Positions 53,098-63,300 of a DNA stretch of 64,000 bases are shown in pieces. The notes below the pieces were generated by a model. The model was not told the DNA's origin and did no database searches. It saw nothing but the letters and a program-made list of their open reading frames with translations. The stretch covers positions 32,338-96,337 of the forward strand of contig JALRGT010000011.1 in NCBI GenBank assembly GCA_023259675.1. Reading direction: 5' to 3'. This DNA is from Flavobacterium sp. (GTDB taxonomy: Bacteria > Bacteroidota > Bacteroidia > Flavobacteriales > Flavobacteriaceae). Positions within the stretch are counted from its first letter, which is position 1, and every line of letters begins with the position of its first letter. A program made the position numbers and the translations under genes.

Positions 53098-53787
53098 ATG
53101 AAGAACGAGAAGATTAAAGATGTTTTTTTTGATTTAGATCATACACTTTGGGATTTTGATAAAAATTCTGAATTAGCATTTGGCGCTATTTTACAAGTTA
53201 AACATCCTACAGTTCAAATAAAAAAATTCATTGAACATTATATTCCGATAAATAAGGCATGTTGGAATTTGTATCAATACGACAAAATCACTCATGTAGA
53301 ATTGCGCTATATGCGCTTAAAAAATACTTTTGATGCTTTAAATTATGCTATTTCAGATGCTGATATAGATTGCATAGCTAATGAATATATATCGATTTTG
53401 CCTGAAAATAATCATTTGTTTGATGGAGCGATTGAAATTTTGGATTATTTAAGTAATGATTATAATCTGCATATTATAACCAATGGTTTTGCTAATGTTC
53501 AGTTAAAAAAACTTAAAAACTCTAAAATATACAACTATTTTTGTACTATTACCAATTCTGAAATGGCAGGAGTGAAGAAGCCAAATGCAGTGATATATCG
53601 TCACGCTTTACATTTAGCTAAGACGCAAAGTAATGCCAGTATTATGATAGGGGATTGTTTAGAAGCAGATGTTCAAGGGGCTCTCGATGCTGGACTAGAA
53701 GCTATTTTTTTCAATGCTCAAAAAATAGAAGTAAATAAAAATATTAAACAAATAAATCATTTATTAGAACTAAAAAGATTTTTATAA
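53098..53787 (+). CDS. YjjG-family HAD nucleotidase
   Basis: Haloacid dehalogenase superfamily phosphatase, 229 aa. Motif I FFDLDHTLWD (about residues 9-18), motif II IITNGF (about 125-130), motif III lysine in VKKPNAVIY and motif IV GDCLEADVQGA (about 183-193). The size and the DHTLWDFDKNS start match the YjjG group that dephosphorylates noncanonical pyrimidine nucleotides. The exact substrate is inferred from family. It is followed after 2 bp by a secreted hypothetical protein. Confidence 0.88.
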   Translation: MKNEKIKDVFFDLDHTLWDFDKNSELAFGAILQVKHPTVQIKKFIEHYIPINKACWNLYQYDKITHVELRYMRLKNTFDALNYAISDADIDCIANEYISILPENNHLFDGAIEILDYLSNDYNLHIITNGFANVQLKKLKNSKIYNYFCTITNSEMAGVKKPNAVIYRHALHLAKTQSNASIMIGDCLEADVQGALDAGLEAIFFNAQKIEVNKNIKQINHLLELKRFL

Positions 53788-53789
53788 AG

Positions 53790-54539
53790 ATGAAAAAACA
53801 ATTTTTAATTTTAGTGTTATTCCTTTCATGTTACAGTTTTGCTCAATCTATAAACGATTATAAAGCTGTGATTGTTCCTTTAAAATATGATTTTCTTAAA
53901 AGTGAAAATCAATACAGATTGAGTACTATGACCAAAGCTAATCTTTTGAAAGCGGGTTTTGAGGCTTTTTATGCCAATCAATCTTTGCCTTCAGAATATA
54001 ATGACAGATGTAGTTTGTTATATGTGGATGTTTTGCAGGATAAAGCTTTTTTATTGACAAAACTGTACATCGTTTTTAAGGATTGTTTCGGTAAAGTCGT
54101 TTATCAATCAGAAATAGGAAAAAGTAAGGCGAAAGAATTTCAACTTGCTTACACGGAGGCATTGAATAATGCATTTCAATCCGTATATGATTTGAATTAT
54201 ACTTATGCTGCGCCAATAAAAGAAGTTGTTCAAGAAGAGGCAAAATCTATTCCGGTTACAAAAGTAGTTCCTGCAGTTCCTAATAATGTAGAAGCATCAG
54301 CAACCATAAATAAAGTAAATTCAGATTTATTATATGCTCAGGCTACTGCCAATGGCTATAATCTAATTGATAGTGAGCCAAAAATTGTAATGAAAATTTA
54401 TAAAACTTCAATTAAAGATTATTTCACTGCCGTAAAAGGCAATACAAACGGAGTTGTACTTTTGAAAGACAATCAATGGTTTTTTGAATATTATCAAAAC
54501 GACCAATTGGTTTCAGAACAAGTTCAAATTAAGTTTTAA
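53790..54539 (+). CDS. Secreted hypothetical protein
   Basis: A 249-aa protein with a clear signal peptide (residues 1-18, ending SYSFAQ). The N-terminal half (20-140) has alternating strands and helices with two Cys (in NDRCSLLYVD and FKDCFGKV), possibly a disulphide. A linker rich in V, P and E (about 145-175) leads to a small C-terminal domain. I recognise no family; it looks like a periplasmic or surface protein conserved in flavobacteria. It is last of the radC-yjjG run and is followed by a strong terminator. Confidence 0.75.
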   Translation: MKKQFLILVLFLSCYSFAQSINDYKAVIVPLKYDFLKSENQYRLSTMTKANLLKAGFEAFYANQSLPSEYNDRCSLLYVDVLQDKAFLLTKLYIVFKDCFGKVVYQSEIGKSKAKEFQLAYTEALNNAFQSVYDLNYTYAAPIKEVVQEEAKSIPVTKVVPAVPNNVEASATINKVNSDLLYAQATANGYNLIDSEPKIVMKIYKTSIKDYFTAVKGNTNGVVLLKDNQWFFEYYQNDQLVSEQVQIKF

Positions 54540-54545
54540 CTCTAA

Positions 54546-54587
54546 AAAAAAACGGCTTTCAAATTTAGTTTTGAAAGCCGTTTTTTT
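54546..54587. terminator. Bidirectional terminator
   Basis: 18-bp arms AAAAAAACGGCTTTCAAA and TTTGAAAGCCGTTTTTTT around a 6-nt loop. The right arm overlaps the stop codon of rarA on the minus strand by 2 bp. Confidence 0.9.
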
Positions 54588-55863
54588 AATAATCATATTT
54601 ATCCTTCCATCGGTTTTTTAAGAACTCTCTAATCGTATTTTCTCTGGAATTATTACCGGGGATATAAATTGGATTGTTGCTTAATTCATTTGGTAAAAAT
54701 TCCTGTTCGGCAAAATTGTTGGCGTAGTCATGGGAATATTTATATTCTTCTCCGTAACCCAATTCTTTCATGAGTTTAGTTGGTGCATTACGTAAATGGA
54801 TAGGAACTGCTAAGTTACCCGTTTGTTTGACCAATTGCTGCGCAGTACCTATCGCTAAATAAGAGGCGTTGCTTTTGGGTGATGTAGCCAAATAAATAGC
54901 ACATTGACTTAATATAATTCTACTTTCGGGATAACCAATTGTTGATACCGCCTGAAAGGTGTTGTTTGCCATAATAAATGCAGTTGGATTTGCATTTCCG
55001 ATGTCTTCGCTTGATAAAATGAGCATTCTTCGGGCAATAAATTTCACGTCTTCGCCTCCTTCAATCATTCGAGCGAGCCAGTAAACAGCTCCATTGGGAT
55101 CACTACCACGAATTGATTTAATAAACGCCGATACGATATCATAATGTTGTTCGCCTGTTTTATCATATAGGACCGTGTTTTGTTGCACTAATTCAAAAAC
55201 ACGATCATTAGTGATGATAATTTCATCCGAATTAGAAGCGTTTACGACCAATTCGAAAATATTCAACAGTTTGCGTCCATCTCCACCGGAAAGTCGTAAT
55301 AAAGCTTCTGTTTCTTGTAGAACTATGTTCTTCTGTCTTAAAAGGACATCTGTATTCATGGCACGGGCCAGTAAAAGTTCTAAGTCTTGTTTTGTAAAAG
55401 CATTTAAGATATAAACTTGGCAACGAGACAACAAAGCAGGTATAACCTCAAAACTTGGGTTTTCAGTAGTTGCTCCAATAAGGGTTATCCATCCTTTTTC
55501 GACCGCAGCCAATAAAGAATCTTGCTGTGATTTGCTGAATCGGTGAATTTCATCAATAAATAGAATCGGGTTTTTACTGGTAAAAAGTCCGCCGCTTTGC
55601 TTCGCTTTTTCAATTACGTCACGAATATCTTTTACTCCTGAATTAATGGCGCTTAAAATATAAAAGGGACGTTTTGATTCTTGTGCAATGATTTGTGCTA
55701 AAGTTGTTTTTCCTGTTCCCGGAGGGCCCCAAAATAGGAGTGAAGGGATAATTCCCTTGTTTATTTGTTGCGTCAAAGAACCATTTGGACCAACCAAATG
55801 GGATTGACTAATGTAATCTTCTAGTTTTTGAGGACGAATGCGTTCGGCTAATGGTGCTTCCAT
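54586..55863 (-). CDS. rarA: Replication-associated recombination protein A
   Basis: Clamp-loader-like AAA+ ATPase acting at stalled replication forks (RarA/MgsA/WRNIP1 family). Walker [10 protein letters not shown] (residues 46-54), Walker [11 protein letters not shown] (100-109), sensor 1 [14 protein letters not shown] and the family C-terminal domain with [17 protein letters not shown] and [15 protein letters not shown]. Complete at 425 aa. A TAATTTTG -7 box ends 4 nt before the ATG. Confidence 0.96.
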   Translation of the reverse strand: MEAPLAERIRPQKLEDYISQSHLVGPNGSLTQQINKGIIPSLLFWGPPGTGKTTLAQIIAQESKRPFYILSAINSGVKDIRDVIEKAKQSGGLFTSKNPILFIDEIHRFSKSQQDSLLAAVEKGWITLIGATTENPSFEVIPALLSRCQVYILNAFTKQDLELLLARAMNTDVLLRQKNIVLQETEALLRLSGGDGRKLLNIFELVVNASNSDEIIITNDRVFELVQQNTVLYDKTGEQHYDIVSAFIKSIRGSDPNGAVYWLARMIEGGEDVKFIARRMLILSSEDIGNANPTAFIMANNTFQAVSTIGYPESRIILSQCAIYLATSPKSNASYLAIGTAQQLVKQTGNLAVPIHLRNAPTKLMKELGYGEEYKYSHDYANNFAEQEFLPNELSNNPIYIPGNNSRENTIREFLKNRWKDKYDY

Positions 55864-55867
55864 TTTG

Positions 55868-55875
55868 CAAAATTA
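55868..55875 (-). promoter_or_regulatory. -7 box 4 nt before ATG (leaderless candidate)
   Basis: Minus-strand TAATTTTG, matching TAnnTTTG, exactly 4 nt before the rarA ATG at 55863. Confidence 0.45.
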
Positions 55876-56078
55876 CTGTTTTTTATTTGAAGCTTTTCCA
55901 GCTCTTCACTATATCTTTTTATTCCGTTTAAAGAAACGCAATAAAAAGGATGCCATTTCGATCTGGGCTAAAATTAGTGATGAAATTTAAGATTTTGTTC
56001 TCAAAAAGATGACAAAATAGCATTAAATTGCTTTTGGTTATATTTTTGCTGTTTTAAATAAACTCACCGACACTCCAT

Positions 56079-56855
56079 ATGCATAAAATAGATCAACATT
56101 TTAAATATACGAATTCCGTAATTGGAGTTCCGCTTTTTTCGGTATTATTACTTTGGGTTGTTTATTGGCTTGAAATAAGATTTGATTTCGATTTTGTGGA
56201 AAACGGAATTTTACCGCGAACATTTTCTGGATTGCAAGGGATTTTGTTTAGTCCTTTTATTCATTCGAATATCAGTCATTTGTATAATAATTCGATTCCT
56301 TTATTGGTTTTACTTGCTGCATTGCAGTTTTTTTATGCTAAACAGTCCTTTGCGGTCATAGGTTATGGAATTTTATTTTCAGGTTTTTTGACATGGGTTA
56401 TTGGAAGAGAAAACTATCATATCGGTGCCAGTTCATTGATTTATGTTTTATTTAGTTTTATTTTTTTTAAAGGAATTCTCACCCGTTATTATCGTCTAGT
56501 TGCGCTATCTCTGACAGTCATTATGATTTATGGAGGAATGGTTTGGTATATTTTTCCTAAAGTTGATGAAGGAATGTCATGGGAAGGTCATCTTTCCGGT
56601 TTAATAACAGGTTTTATTCTTTCAATATTGTACAAAACTCCCGAATATGAGAAAGTGATTAAATACGATTGGGAAAAACCGGATTACAATCCGCTAGAGG
56701 ATAAATTTATGCAGCGTTTTGATGCTAATGGAAATTTTGTGAATTTGCCTCAGGAGGAAATATTAGAAGATTCAGAATCTTATTTTACTTCAAGTATCCC
56801 AGTAGATTACGAAATTGTTGGGAACAAAAAAAATGAATCAAAACCGGAGTCTTGA
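56079..56855 (+). CDS. Rhomboid family intramembrane serine protease
   Basis: A 258-aa protein with six hydrophobic segments. The catalytic dyad is visible: S118 in HIGASSLIY (the GxS motif, here G-A-S) and H171 in WEGHLSGLITGF. SNISHLYNNSIPLLVL (about 63-78) is the HxxxN-type region in TM2. The C-terminal 70 residues are soluble and acidic. It should cut transmembrane substrates in the inner membrane; the substrate is unknown. A TATTTTTG box lies 30 bp upstream. It converges with rlmB without an obvious strong terminator. Confidence 0.92.
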   Translation: MHKIDQHFKYTNSVIGVPLFSVLLLWVVYWLEIRFDFDFVENGILPRTFSGLQGILFSPFIHSNISHLYNNSIPLLVLLAALQFFYAKQSFAVIGYGILFSGFLTWVIGRENYHIGASSLIYVLFSFIFFKGILTRYYRLVALSLTVIMIYGGMVWYIFPKVDEGMSWEGHLSGLITGFILSILYKTPEYEKVIKYDWEKPDYNPLEDKFMQRFDANGNFVNLPQEEILEDSESYFTSSIPVDYEIVGNKKNESKPES

Positions 56856-56883
56856 TTCATTTTTATTTTATAAGAAGGATGGT

Positions 56884-57618
56884 TTAATTTCTTTGACGAA
56901 CTGCTTCGTATAGAAAAGCTCCACATGCAACAGATACATTTAGAGAGCCGATTGTGCCAAACATAGGAAGTTTTGCTTTTTCATCCACAATTTTAAGTAC
57001 TGACGGATTGATTCCTCGATCTTCAGATCCCATAATTATGGCCACCGGTTCTTTTAAATCCACTTCATAAATGGTTTGATCTGTTTTTTCATTGGCGGCA
57101 ACTGTTTTTATTCCAGAACCTTGCAAATAGAATATAGCATCTTTGATGTGTTCTACTTTGCAGATAGGTACATTGAAAATAGCACCTGCAGAAGTTTTTA
57201 CGGTGTCGCCATTCACTGGGGCAGATCCAGATTTCTGAATAATAATTCCATCAACTCCCGTACATTCAGCCGTTCTGATTATAGCGCCAAAATTTCTTGC
57301 ATCGGATATTTGATCCAGAATTAGAAATAAAGGTGTTTTTCCAGATTCAGTAACCTTATTAATCAATGTTTCTATATCGTAAAAAGAAATTGGAGATATG
57401 GTCGCAACAGCACCTTGATGGTTATTTGGAGTGAGACGATTTAGCTTTTCTATTGGAACATAGGAGAATTTTACGTTACCACGTTTCATTACCTTCATCA
57501 AGTCTTTCATTAGTTCGCCACTGGCTTCCTTTTGAATGTAGACTTTATCAACTGAAGCACCTGCTTGTATGGCTTCTATTATAGCTCTAATTCCAAATAT
57601 TTGATTTTCTTTTTCCAT
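56884..57618 (-). CDS. rlmB: 23S rRNA (guanosine-2'-O-)-methyltransferase, TrmH family
   Basis: SPOUT-fold methyltransferase: N-terminal substrate-binding domain (residues 1-75, FGIRAIIEAIQAG) and knot domain with FLILDQISDARNFGAIIRTAE (about 97-117), AIIMGSEDRGIN (about 193-204) and the knot LPMFGTIGSLNVSVACGAFLYEAVR. At 244 aa it matches RlmB, which methylates G2251 of 23S rRNA. A close TrmH paralogue with another target is possible. A TATATTTG box ends 4 nt before the ATG. Confidence 0.92.
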   Translation of the reverse strand: MEKENQIFGIRAIIEAIQAGASVDKVYIQKEASGELMKDLMKVMKRGNVKFSYVPIEKLNRLTPNNHQGAVATISPISFYDIETLINKVTESGKTPLFLILDQISDARNFGAIIRTAECTGVDGIIIQKSGSAPVNGDTVKTSAGAIFNVPICKVEHIKDAIFYLQGSGIKTVAANEKTDQTIYEVDLKEPVAIIMGSEDRGINPSVLKIVDEKAKLPMFGTIGSLNVSVACGAFLYEAVRQRN

Positions 57619-57622
57619 GGTG

Positions 57623-57630
57623 CAAATATA
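57623..57630 (-). promoter_or_regulatory. -7 box 4 nt before ATG (leaderless candidate)
   Basis: Minus-strand TATATTTG, exactly 4 nt before the rlmB ATG at 57618. It lies immediately downstream of the sus-operon terminator. Confidence 0.45.
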
Positions 57631-57633
57631 TAA

Positions 57634-57663
57634 AAAAACTACCCGTTTTGTTGGGTAGTTTTT
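57634..57663 (-). terminator. Terminator of the susC-susD-lipoprotein operon
   Basis: 11-bp arms AAAAACTACCC and GGGTAGTTTTT around an 8-nt loop, 20 bp past the lipoprotein stop, with a U-run on the minus strand. Confidence 0.85.
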
Positions 57664-57682
57664 GTGGGGTATTTGTAAGGTA

Positions 57683-58564
57683 TTAATTAGCTTTTTTTAG
57701 GCTAAATTTGTAGCCACCATAAGGTCCAAATGCTAAAGTTAAACTGATATCTCCCGAACAAGATGATACAGTTCCAGTTCCGGTTGTTGGGCCATAACCA
57801 GGGTTGTAATCAAAATCTTCATTTGATTTTGCAACTACACTGTTATCGGTCGGGTCAACAGTTACAAGTATGTAAGAAGTAGTTGGATTGTTAATGTACG
57901 GATTAACTGTGTTTAAGATTTTAAAAGTAAAAGTACCAGCATTATAAGACACCGGAATAACGGTTCCGATATCATAATCTTGCCAAGTGTCTTCTATTAC
58001 AATATAATTCCCATCAAATAAGGATGCGTCTTCTAATGGACAAGCTGGGTCATAGGTTTGTTTAACTTTAAATAATTCTGAGTTTGCTATATCAGCACCA
58101 TATAAAGTTGTACCGTCATTATTATATAATTTTAGTACAGTTCCGTTTATTAATGTAACATCAGCACTAATTTCAAATCGGTCCAGAATGTCAAAATCAC
58201 TATTTGAATTTAAAGTAGAGAATGCATTTATTAAATCATTTGCATTAACGTGTAATTCAGTTGGGAATGTTGTAACATTCGATTTTAAAATTCCTTTTTC
58301 GGTTACTCCATCTTTAGTGTATAAACCAATGATGTCCATAGATTTTACTTCTCCTAAACCAATGTCAATTGTTACACCCATATCGACATCCCCACCATTT
58401 TGAAGAACAAGTACATTTAAGCCTTGATCAGTAGTAGCGATTTTTTGAATATTAGGAACACCTCCTTTTGTTGTTTCAATTTTTGAAGTTCCGCCATCGT
58501 TTTCACATGATATTGCAATTAGGACAACTATCATTGATGTGAATATTAGTTTTATTTTTTTCAT
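57683..58564 (-). CDS. SusCD-associated surface lipoprotein, unknown ligand
   Basis: A 293-aa lipoprotein: signal with lipobox AISC (Cys20). The rest is all-beta in appearance and acidic, with a domain split near residue 170 (DPACPLEDASLFDGNYIVIED), and ends LAFGPYGGYKFSLKKAN. Third gene after susC and susD (18-bp gap to susD), the position of SusE/SusF-type accessory lipoproteins. It is therefore probably a surface binding protein for the same nutrient. No catalytic motif. Two Cys in the C-terminal half (CPLED and CSGD) may pair. Confidence 0.78.
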   Translation of the reverse strand: MKKIKLIFTSMIVVLIAISCENDGGTSKIETTKGGVPNIQKIATTDQGLNVLVLQNGGDVDMGVTIDIGLGEVKSMDIIGLYTKDGVTEKGILKSNVTTFPTELHVNANDLINAFSTLNSNSDFDILDRFEISADVTLINGTVLKLYNNDGTTLYGADIANSELFKVKQTYDPACPLEDASLFDGNYIVIEDTWQDYDIGTVIPVSYNAGTFTFKILNTVNPYINNPTTSYILVTVDPTDNSVVAKSNEDFDYNPGYGPTTGTGTVSSCSGDISLTLAFGPYGGYKFSLKKAN

Positions 58565-58582
58565 TGTATCAAATATTAATGA

Positions 58583-60337
58583 TTAATTATCCCAAAATAT
58601 TTTATAGGTTGTAGGGTTTTTTTGCGCAGGCGCATTTGCATTTGAATTCAATTCGCTTTGTGGCCAGTATATAGATAATTGAAATGGATTATTTAATACC
58701 GTTTGAGAATCAATAAGTGGGAAGTCATCTCCATTGTCTAATTGGTATTCTTTACTTGTGCTTTTTGGATCTGCCAAAACAGGGAATCCAGTTCTTCTGT
58801 AATCCGTATATTGATCCGTTGGATCTCCAAATGTACCTACCCATTTTTGAGTCATTATAATTTCTAATTGTTTAGTTGGAGATGCAGCATTAAATTCAGT
58901 AATTACATTTTCTATAAAAGTATCTACTGCATCTGAACCAATTAACTTAGGTATAGTTTGGGTTTTAGTACCAGCTTGATTCTGAACAACAACTTGATCA
59001 ACTTTTGCAAAACTAGCTGTAATTGCTTCCTCAAGTTTATCGGAAGCAGATCCAATGTTAGTAAGCTTGCCTACCTGAATTAATTCTGCTTGAATAAACA
59101 AAAATTCATTATACGTTAGTATTCTGTGCGGAGCTATACCTGTTGGAGCATCTGGCATTCCATCTTTTTTAGCCATAATATCATTTATAGACCCACCTTT
59201 ACCATCATCGTATCTTCCGCCTGAAGAGAATATCCCAGGGTAGGTATAGGAGCCTTCAGCACTTTTATCTCTGTCTGGTCCGGTGCTTCCAAATCGGATG
59301 CTTAAGAATCCTGTTGAAGCATCCCAATAATCAGCATTTGGATCTCCAGTAGCAGTGTCTCCTTGATCAACGGGTAATTCGTCTGGGACTAATTGATTAA
59401 AATAATAATAAGGTATTCTAGGGTCTGGATTACCGGTATGGATATTAGGGTTCATTCCTTTTAATATCTCATACATCCAAGGACTTTGATAGGCTTCAAA
59501 TTGTGTGCTTTCATACGACTCAATGAATAATTTATTTCTTTCGTTTGTTGGAGAAATTACATTAAAATGATCTATTTGAAAATCATCTTCTTCAGATGTG
59601 AAAAAATTATTTTCGGCTATAAGTGCATTAAATCCAGTTTGGTCAAAGTCGTTAATAAGCCTTGTTTGATTGTATAATTTTAATTTAAAAGTGTTGGCAA
59701 ATTTGATCCATTTGTCTGTTTGTCCTAGGTAAATTATGTCATCTTTCCCTGGTTTTTTCAATCCAGCATCAGATGCAAGATTATCTTTTGCTGTTTCAAT
59801 TAAAGAAAATATTTTTGTGTAAATTTCTTTTTGATTGTCAAATTTTGGAGCGATAATTCCATCTGTTAATTGTGATGTTTCACTATAAGGAACATCTCCC
59901 CAAAGATCTACAGCATAAGATAGTATATAAGCTTTCTGCATTTGAGCAATACCCACATATACAAGATCCCCTGATTCAGTTCCTTGTTTAATTAAAGTCT
60001 CAATGTCATTTAATGTTAAATAAATGCTGTTCCAGTCGTTGATCATCCCGTCGTCATTTACTTTTAGTCCATATTGATCTTCATCTTCTCTGGAAGTCAT
60101 TTGATGCGTATAAGTACTAATGGCTGTTCCAGTTCCAGTCCTAGTAGAGATACTAAAGTCGCCAATTTCTCCAATTTTAGTTTCTACATTAGTCAATAAG
60201 TAATTTAATGGAGCTACGGTAGGATTGTCTGTGTCTTTATCAACATCTAAATAGTCACTACAACTACTAAAAACAGTAGTTAAAGATAATAAAACTACAA
60301 TAGCTTTATTGTTTGTTATATTGTTTAATAATTTCAT
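58583..60337 (-). CDS. SusD/RagB family nutrient-binding lipoprotein
   Basis: A 584-aa surface lipoprotein with lipobox FSSC. The early block YLDVDKDTDNPTVAPLNYLLTN and the TPR-like helices (about 80-330, for example AQMQKAYILSYAVDLWGDVPYSE) place it in the SusD-like_2 branch. It forms the lid on the SusC channel encoded immediately upstream (11-bp gap). This branch is often not tied to carbohydrate enzymes, and none lie here, so the ligand may be a peptide or another nutrient. Confidence 0.92.
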   Translation of the reverse strand: MKLLNNITNNKAIVVLLSLTTVFSSCSDYLDVDKDTDNPTVAPLNYLLTNVETKIGEIGDFSISTRTGTGTAISTYTHQMTSREDEDQYGLKVNDDGMINDWNSIYLTLNDIETLIKQGTESGDLVYVGIAQMQKAYILSYAVDLWGDVPYSETSQLTDGIIAPKFDNQKEIYTKIFSLIETAKDNLASDAGLKKPGKDDIIYLGQTDKWIKFANTFKLKLYNQTRLINDFDQTGFNALIAENNFFTSEEDDFQIDHFNVISPTNERNKLFIESYESTQFEAYQSPWMYEILKGMNPNIHTGNPDPRIPYYYFNQLVPDELPVDQGDTATGDPNADYWDASTGFLSIRFGSTGPDRDKSAEGSYTYPGIFSSGGRYDDGKGGSINDIMAKKDGMPDAPTGIAPHRILTYNEFLFIQAELIQVGKLTNIGSASDKLEEAITASFAKVDQVVVQNQAGTKTQTIPKLIGSDAVDTFIENVITEFNAASPTKQLEIIMTQKWVGTFGDPTDQYTDYRRTGFPVLADPKSTSKEYQLDNGDDFPLIDSQTVLNNPFQLSIYWPQSELNSNANAPAQKNPTTYKIFWDN

Positions 60338-60348
60338 ATCTTTTTATA

Positions 60349-63300
60349 TTAAAATGTTAAATTAACTTTAAAGCCATATCTTTTAGCTGTTGGTGCAGCT
60401 GAAGTTTCGATACCTTGTAAAGTAGAGTTTCCATAACTTGTTGTTTCTGGATCAAAATTTGTGTATTTTGGAATATTTGGAGCAAAATACCATAGGTTGC
60501 TACCTAAAACACTTAAGCTTATTTTACCAAAAGGCGTTTTCTTTAATACATCAGAAGGAACATCGTAAGTTAGATTAATTTCTCTTAGGCGGAATACTGT
60601 GCCATCATATACGTCAGCTTCATCTACACTGTTTATAGCAAAAGTATTTCCTCCTGCAGGAGAGAAATAAAGTTCATTCATTGATAATTGTACCGTATTT
60701 GGAATTTGATTTCCGGTACCATCTAAAATTGGTGTTCCGGTACTGCTATCTCCATAATAACCTGGGATAATAAAGGTGTGTTCTCTGTCTTCAGTATCTT
60801 TAGTAACACCTCTACCTAGTAATTGTTGAATTGTAGAAGAAGAAATATCTCCACCTTGTTTCCAGTCAAACTGTGCTCTTAGGCTGAAAGCTTTGTATAC
60901 AATTGTGTTGGTGAAACTTACCTTAAAATCAGCATTTGGATCTCCAATTATTCCTAAACTAGGGTCTTGAATTATTCCTCCTCCAGCTTGATTTATCAAG
61001 TAATTACCATTTGCATCACGTGCAAATCGTGTGCCGTAAAATACACCAAAAGCTTGACCTGGAATTGCATATGCAATTTCATTTACATCCAATTGTATTC
61101 TCTCAAGTCCTTCCTTTAAAGTTAAAACTTCATTTTTGTTTTTTGTAAACATAGTGCCAAATGTCCATTTAAAATCATTTGATCTAAATGGTACTAAAGT
61201 TAAACCAAGTTCGATACCTTTGTTTCTAATTGATCCAGCATTTGTTCTAAATACTTCAAAACCAGTACTTGATGGTACGGTGACATCCGTAATTAAATCA
61301 GTAGTTGTTTTAGTGTATAAACTTAAGTCTAGTGTGATTCTTTTTTTGAAAAATTCTAAATCAGTACCAACTTCGTATTCTTGTGAGAATTCAGGTATAA
61401 CTGTTTGGTCCCCTAAAGTAGTATTGTTGCCTAATTGTGGGTTTCCATTATAAGCTTGTCCTTGATCAAATGCAATTCTTAAAAATTCAGCATCATTATC
61501 TCTACCTACCTTTGCATAAGATGCTCTTAATTTAGCAAAAGTTAGTACATTACTGCTAATGTTTAAAGCATCCGTCAATATAGCTGAAGCACTTACGGAA
61601 GGATAAAAGTAAGAATTGTTATTTTTTGGTAAAGATGAACTCCAGTCATTCCTTGCAGTTGCGTTTAAGAATAGATAATCTTTGTATGATAAAGTAAGAT
61701 CTCCAAACACACCAATATTTCTTTTTTGAGCGCTTTCATCTTCTAGATTTACAATGCTCTTAACATTGTGAAATGTAAAAATATCAGGATTAATAAATTC
61801 TCTTCCTTCGTTAGTTATGCGGGAATAATTATTTTGTAAAATATTATTTCCTATTATGGCAGCAAGTTTAAAACTATCATTTAAATCATAATTGAAGTTC
61901 AATAAAAAAGTTGATTCAATGTCTTCGTTACTATAATTATCACTTAATAAATTTCCTAAACCACTATTTGATCTTGATCCAAGATCTCTAATTTGAAGTC
62001 TATTTAATGAGTATTTATTTAAACCAGCTCTATATGATGCAGATATATTGTCGTTGAAAGTGTAATTAAGATTAATACCTGTGACAATACGATCGGTATT
62101 AGTAATGATTTGATCATGTTCCCAAGACCAAAGAGGATGGTCAAATTGAATTCCATTAGGGGTAACTGAATTTCCTGTAATGGGATCAGTATAAGGAAGA
62201 TTTAAATCCCAGTTTCTAGCTAAGAATAATGTTCTTGCAAATGAAGATGAAGCACCGTCATATTGGTTTTCTCCAAAAAAACCTCCTTTTTGCTGTGTTT
62301 TTGAATAGCTCATATTGGCACCTACAGTAAATTTCTTGCTCAATTTGAAATTTCCTCCTGCAGACATTGAGGTTCTATCATAGCTATTATAAGGAATGTA
62401 TCCATCTTGACGTAAATCAGAAACGGTTGCATTAAATGATCCGTCTTGGCCAGAATAATTGAAACCAATAGTTTTGTCAAAAACTCTTCCAGTTCTAAAT
62501 AAATCTTTAACGTTGTTAGGTTTTGCAGCATAAGGAACAGTAGCTCCAAATTGATCAGGAAATGAATCCAAAAGTGTTTGCCAAGTAGGGATTGTTGCTA
62601 ATGAGTCAAAACGAGGTCCCCATGATCCATTTGCATTTGAATATTGGAAATTTGATCCAGCACCATAAGTGTTTTGATAATCAGGTAAGTTTGCAATATT
62701 CTCAAAATACGTTCCTAAACCAACATTAACGCTTAGTTTTTCTGCTTTGTTGTATTTTGAAGAGCCAGATTTTGTTGTAACAACAATAACTCCGTTCATT
62801 GCTCGGGAACCATATAATGCAGCTGCAGCAGTACTTTTAAGTACGTTTACACTCGCAATATCATTAGGGTCTAGGGAGGATAAAGCTGATTCATATCCAC
62901 CACCTCCGGTGATTTGACTTGTACTAGTAACGGATGCATTACTATATGCAATACCATCAACAATGATTAGAGGGTCAGTATTTCCTATTAATGAGTTAAC
63001 CCCTCTTATAGTTATTTGATTTGCAGCTCCTGCTACACCTGTTGATACATTTACATTTACACCAGCCACTTTTCCTTGTAAGGATCTAGCTAAATCTGGT
63101 TCTGAATTTTCTGTAAGATCATCGGTTTTAACTGAGCTTACAGAGTAGCCCAATTTTTTTGGGTTTCTTTTGATCCCAAATGCAGTAACTACAACTTCAT
63201 TTAATTGTTGTTCGCTTGATTGTAATTTTATGTTAATAGTGTTAGAACTCGCGATTATTTCTTGGGTAATCATCCCGAGATAGCTGAAAATTAAAATCTG

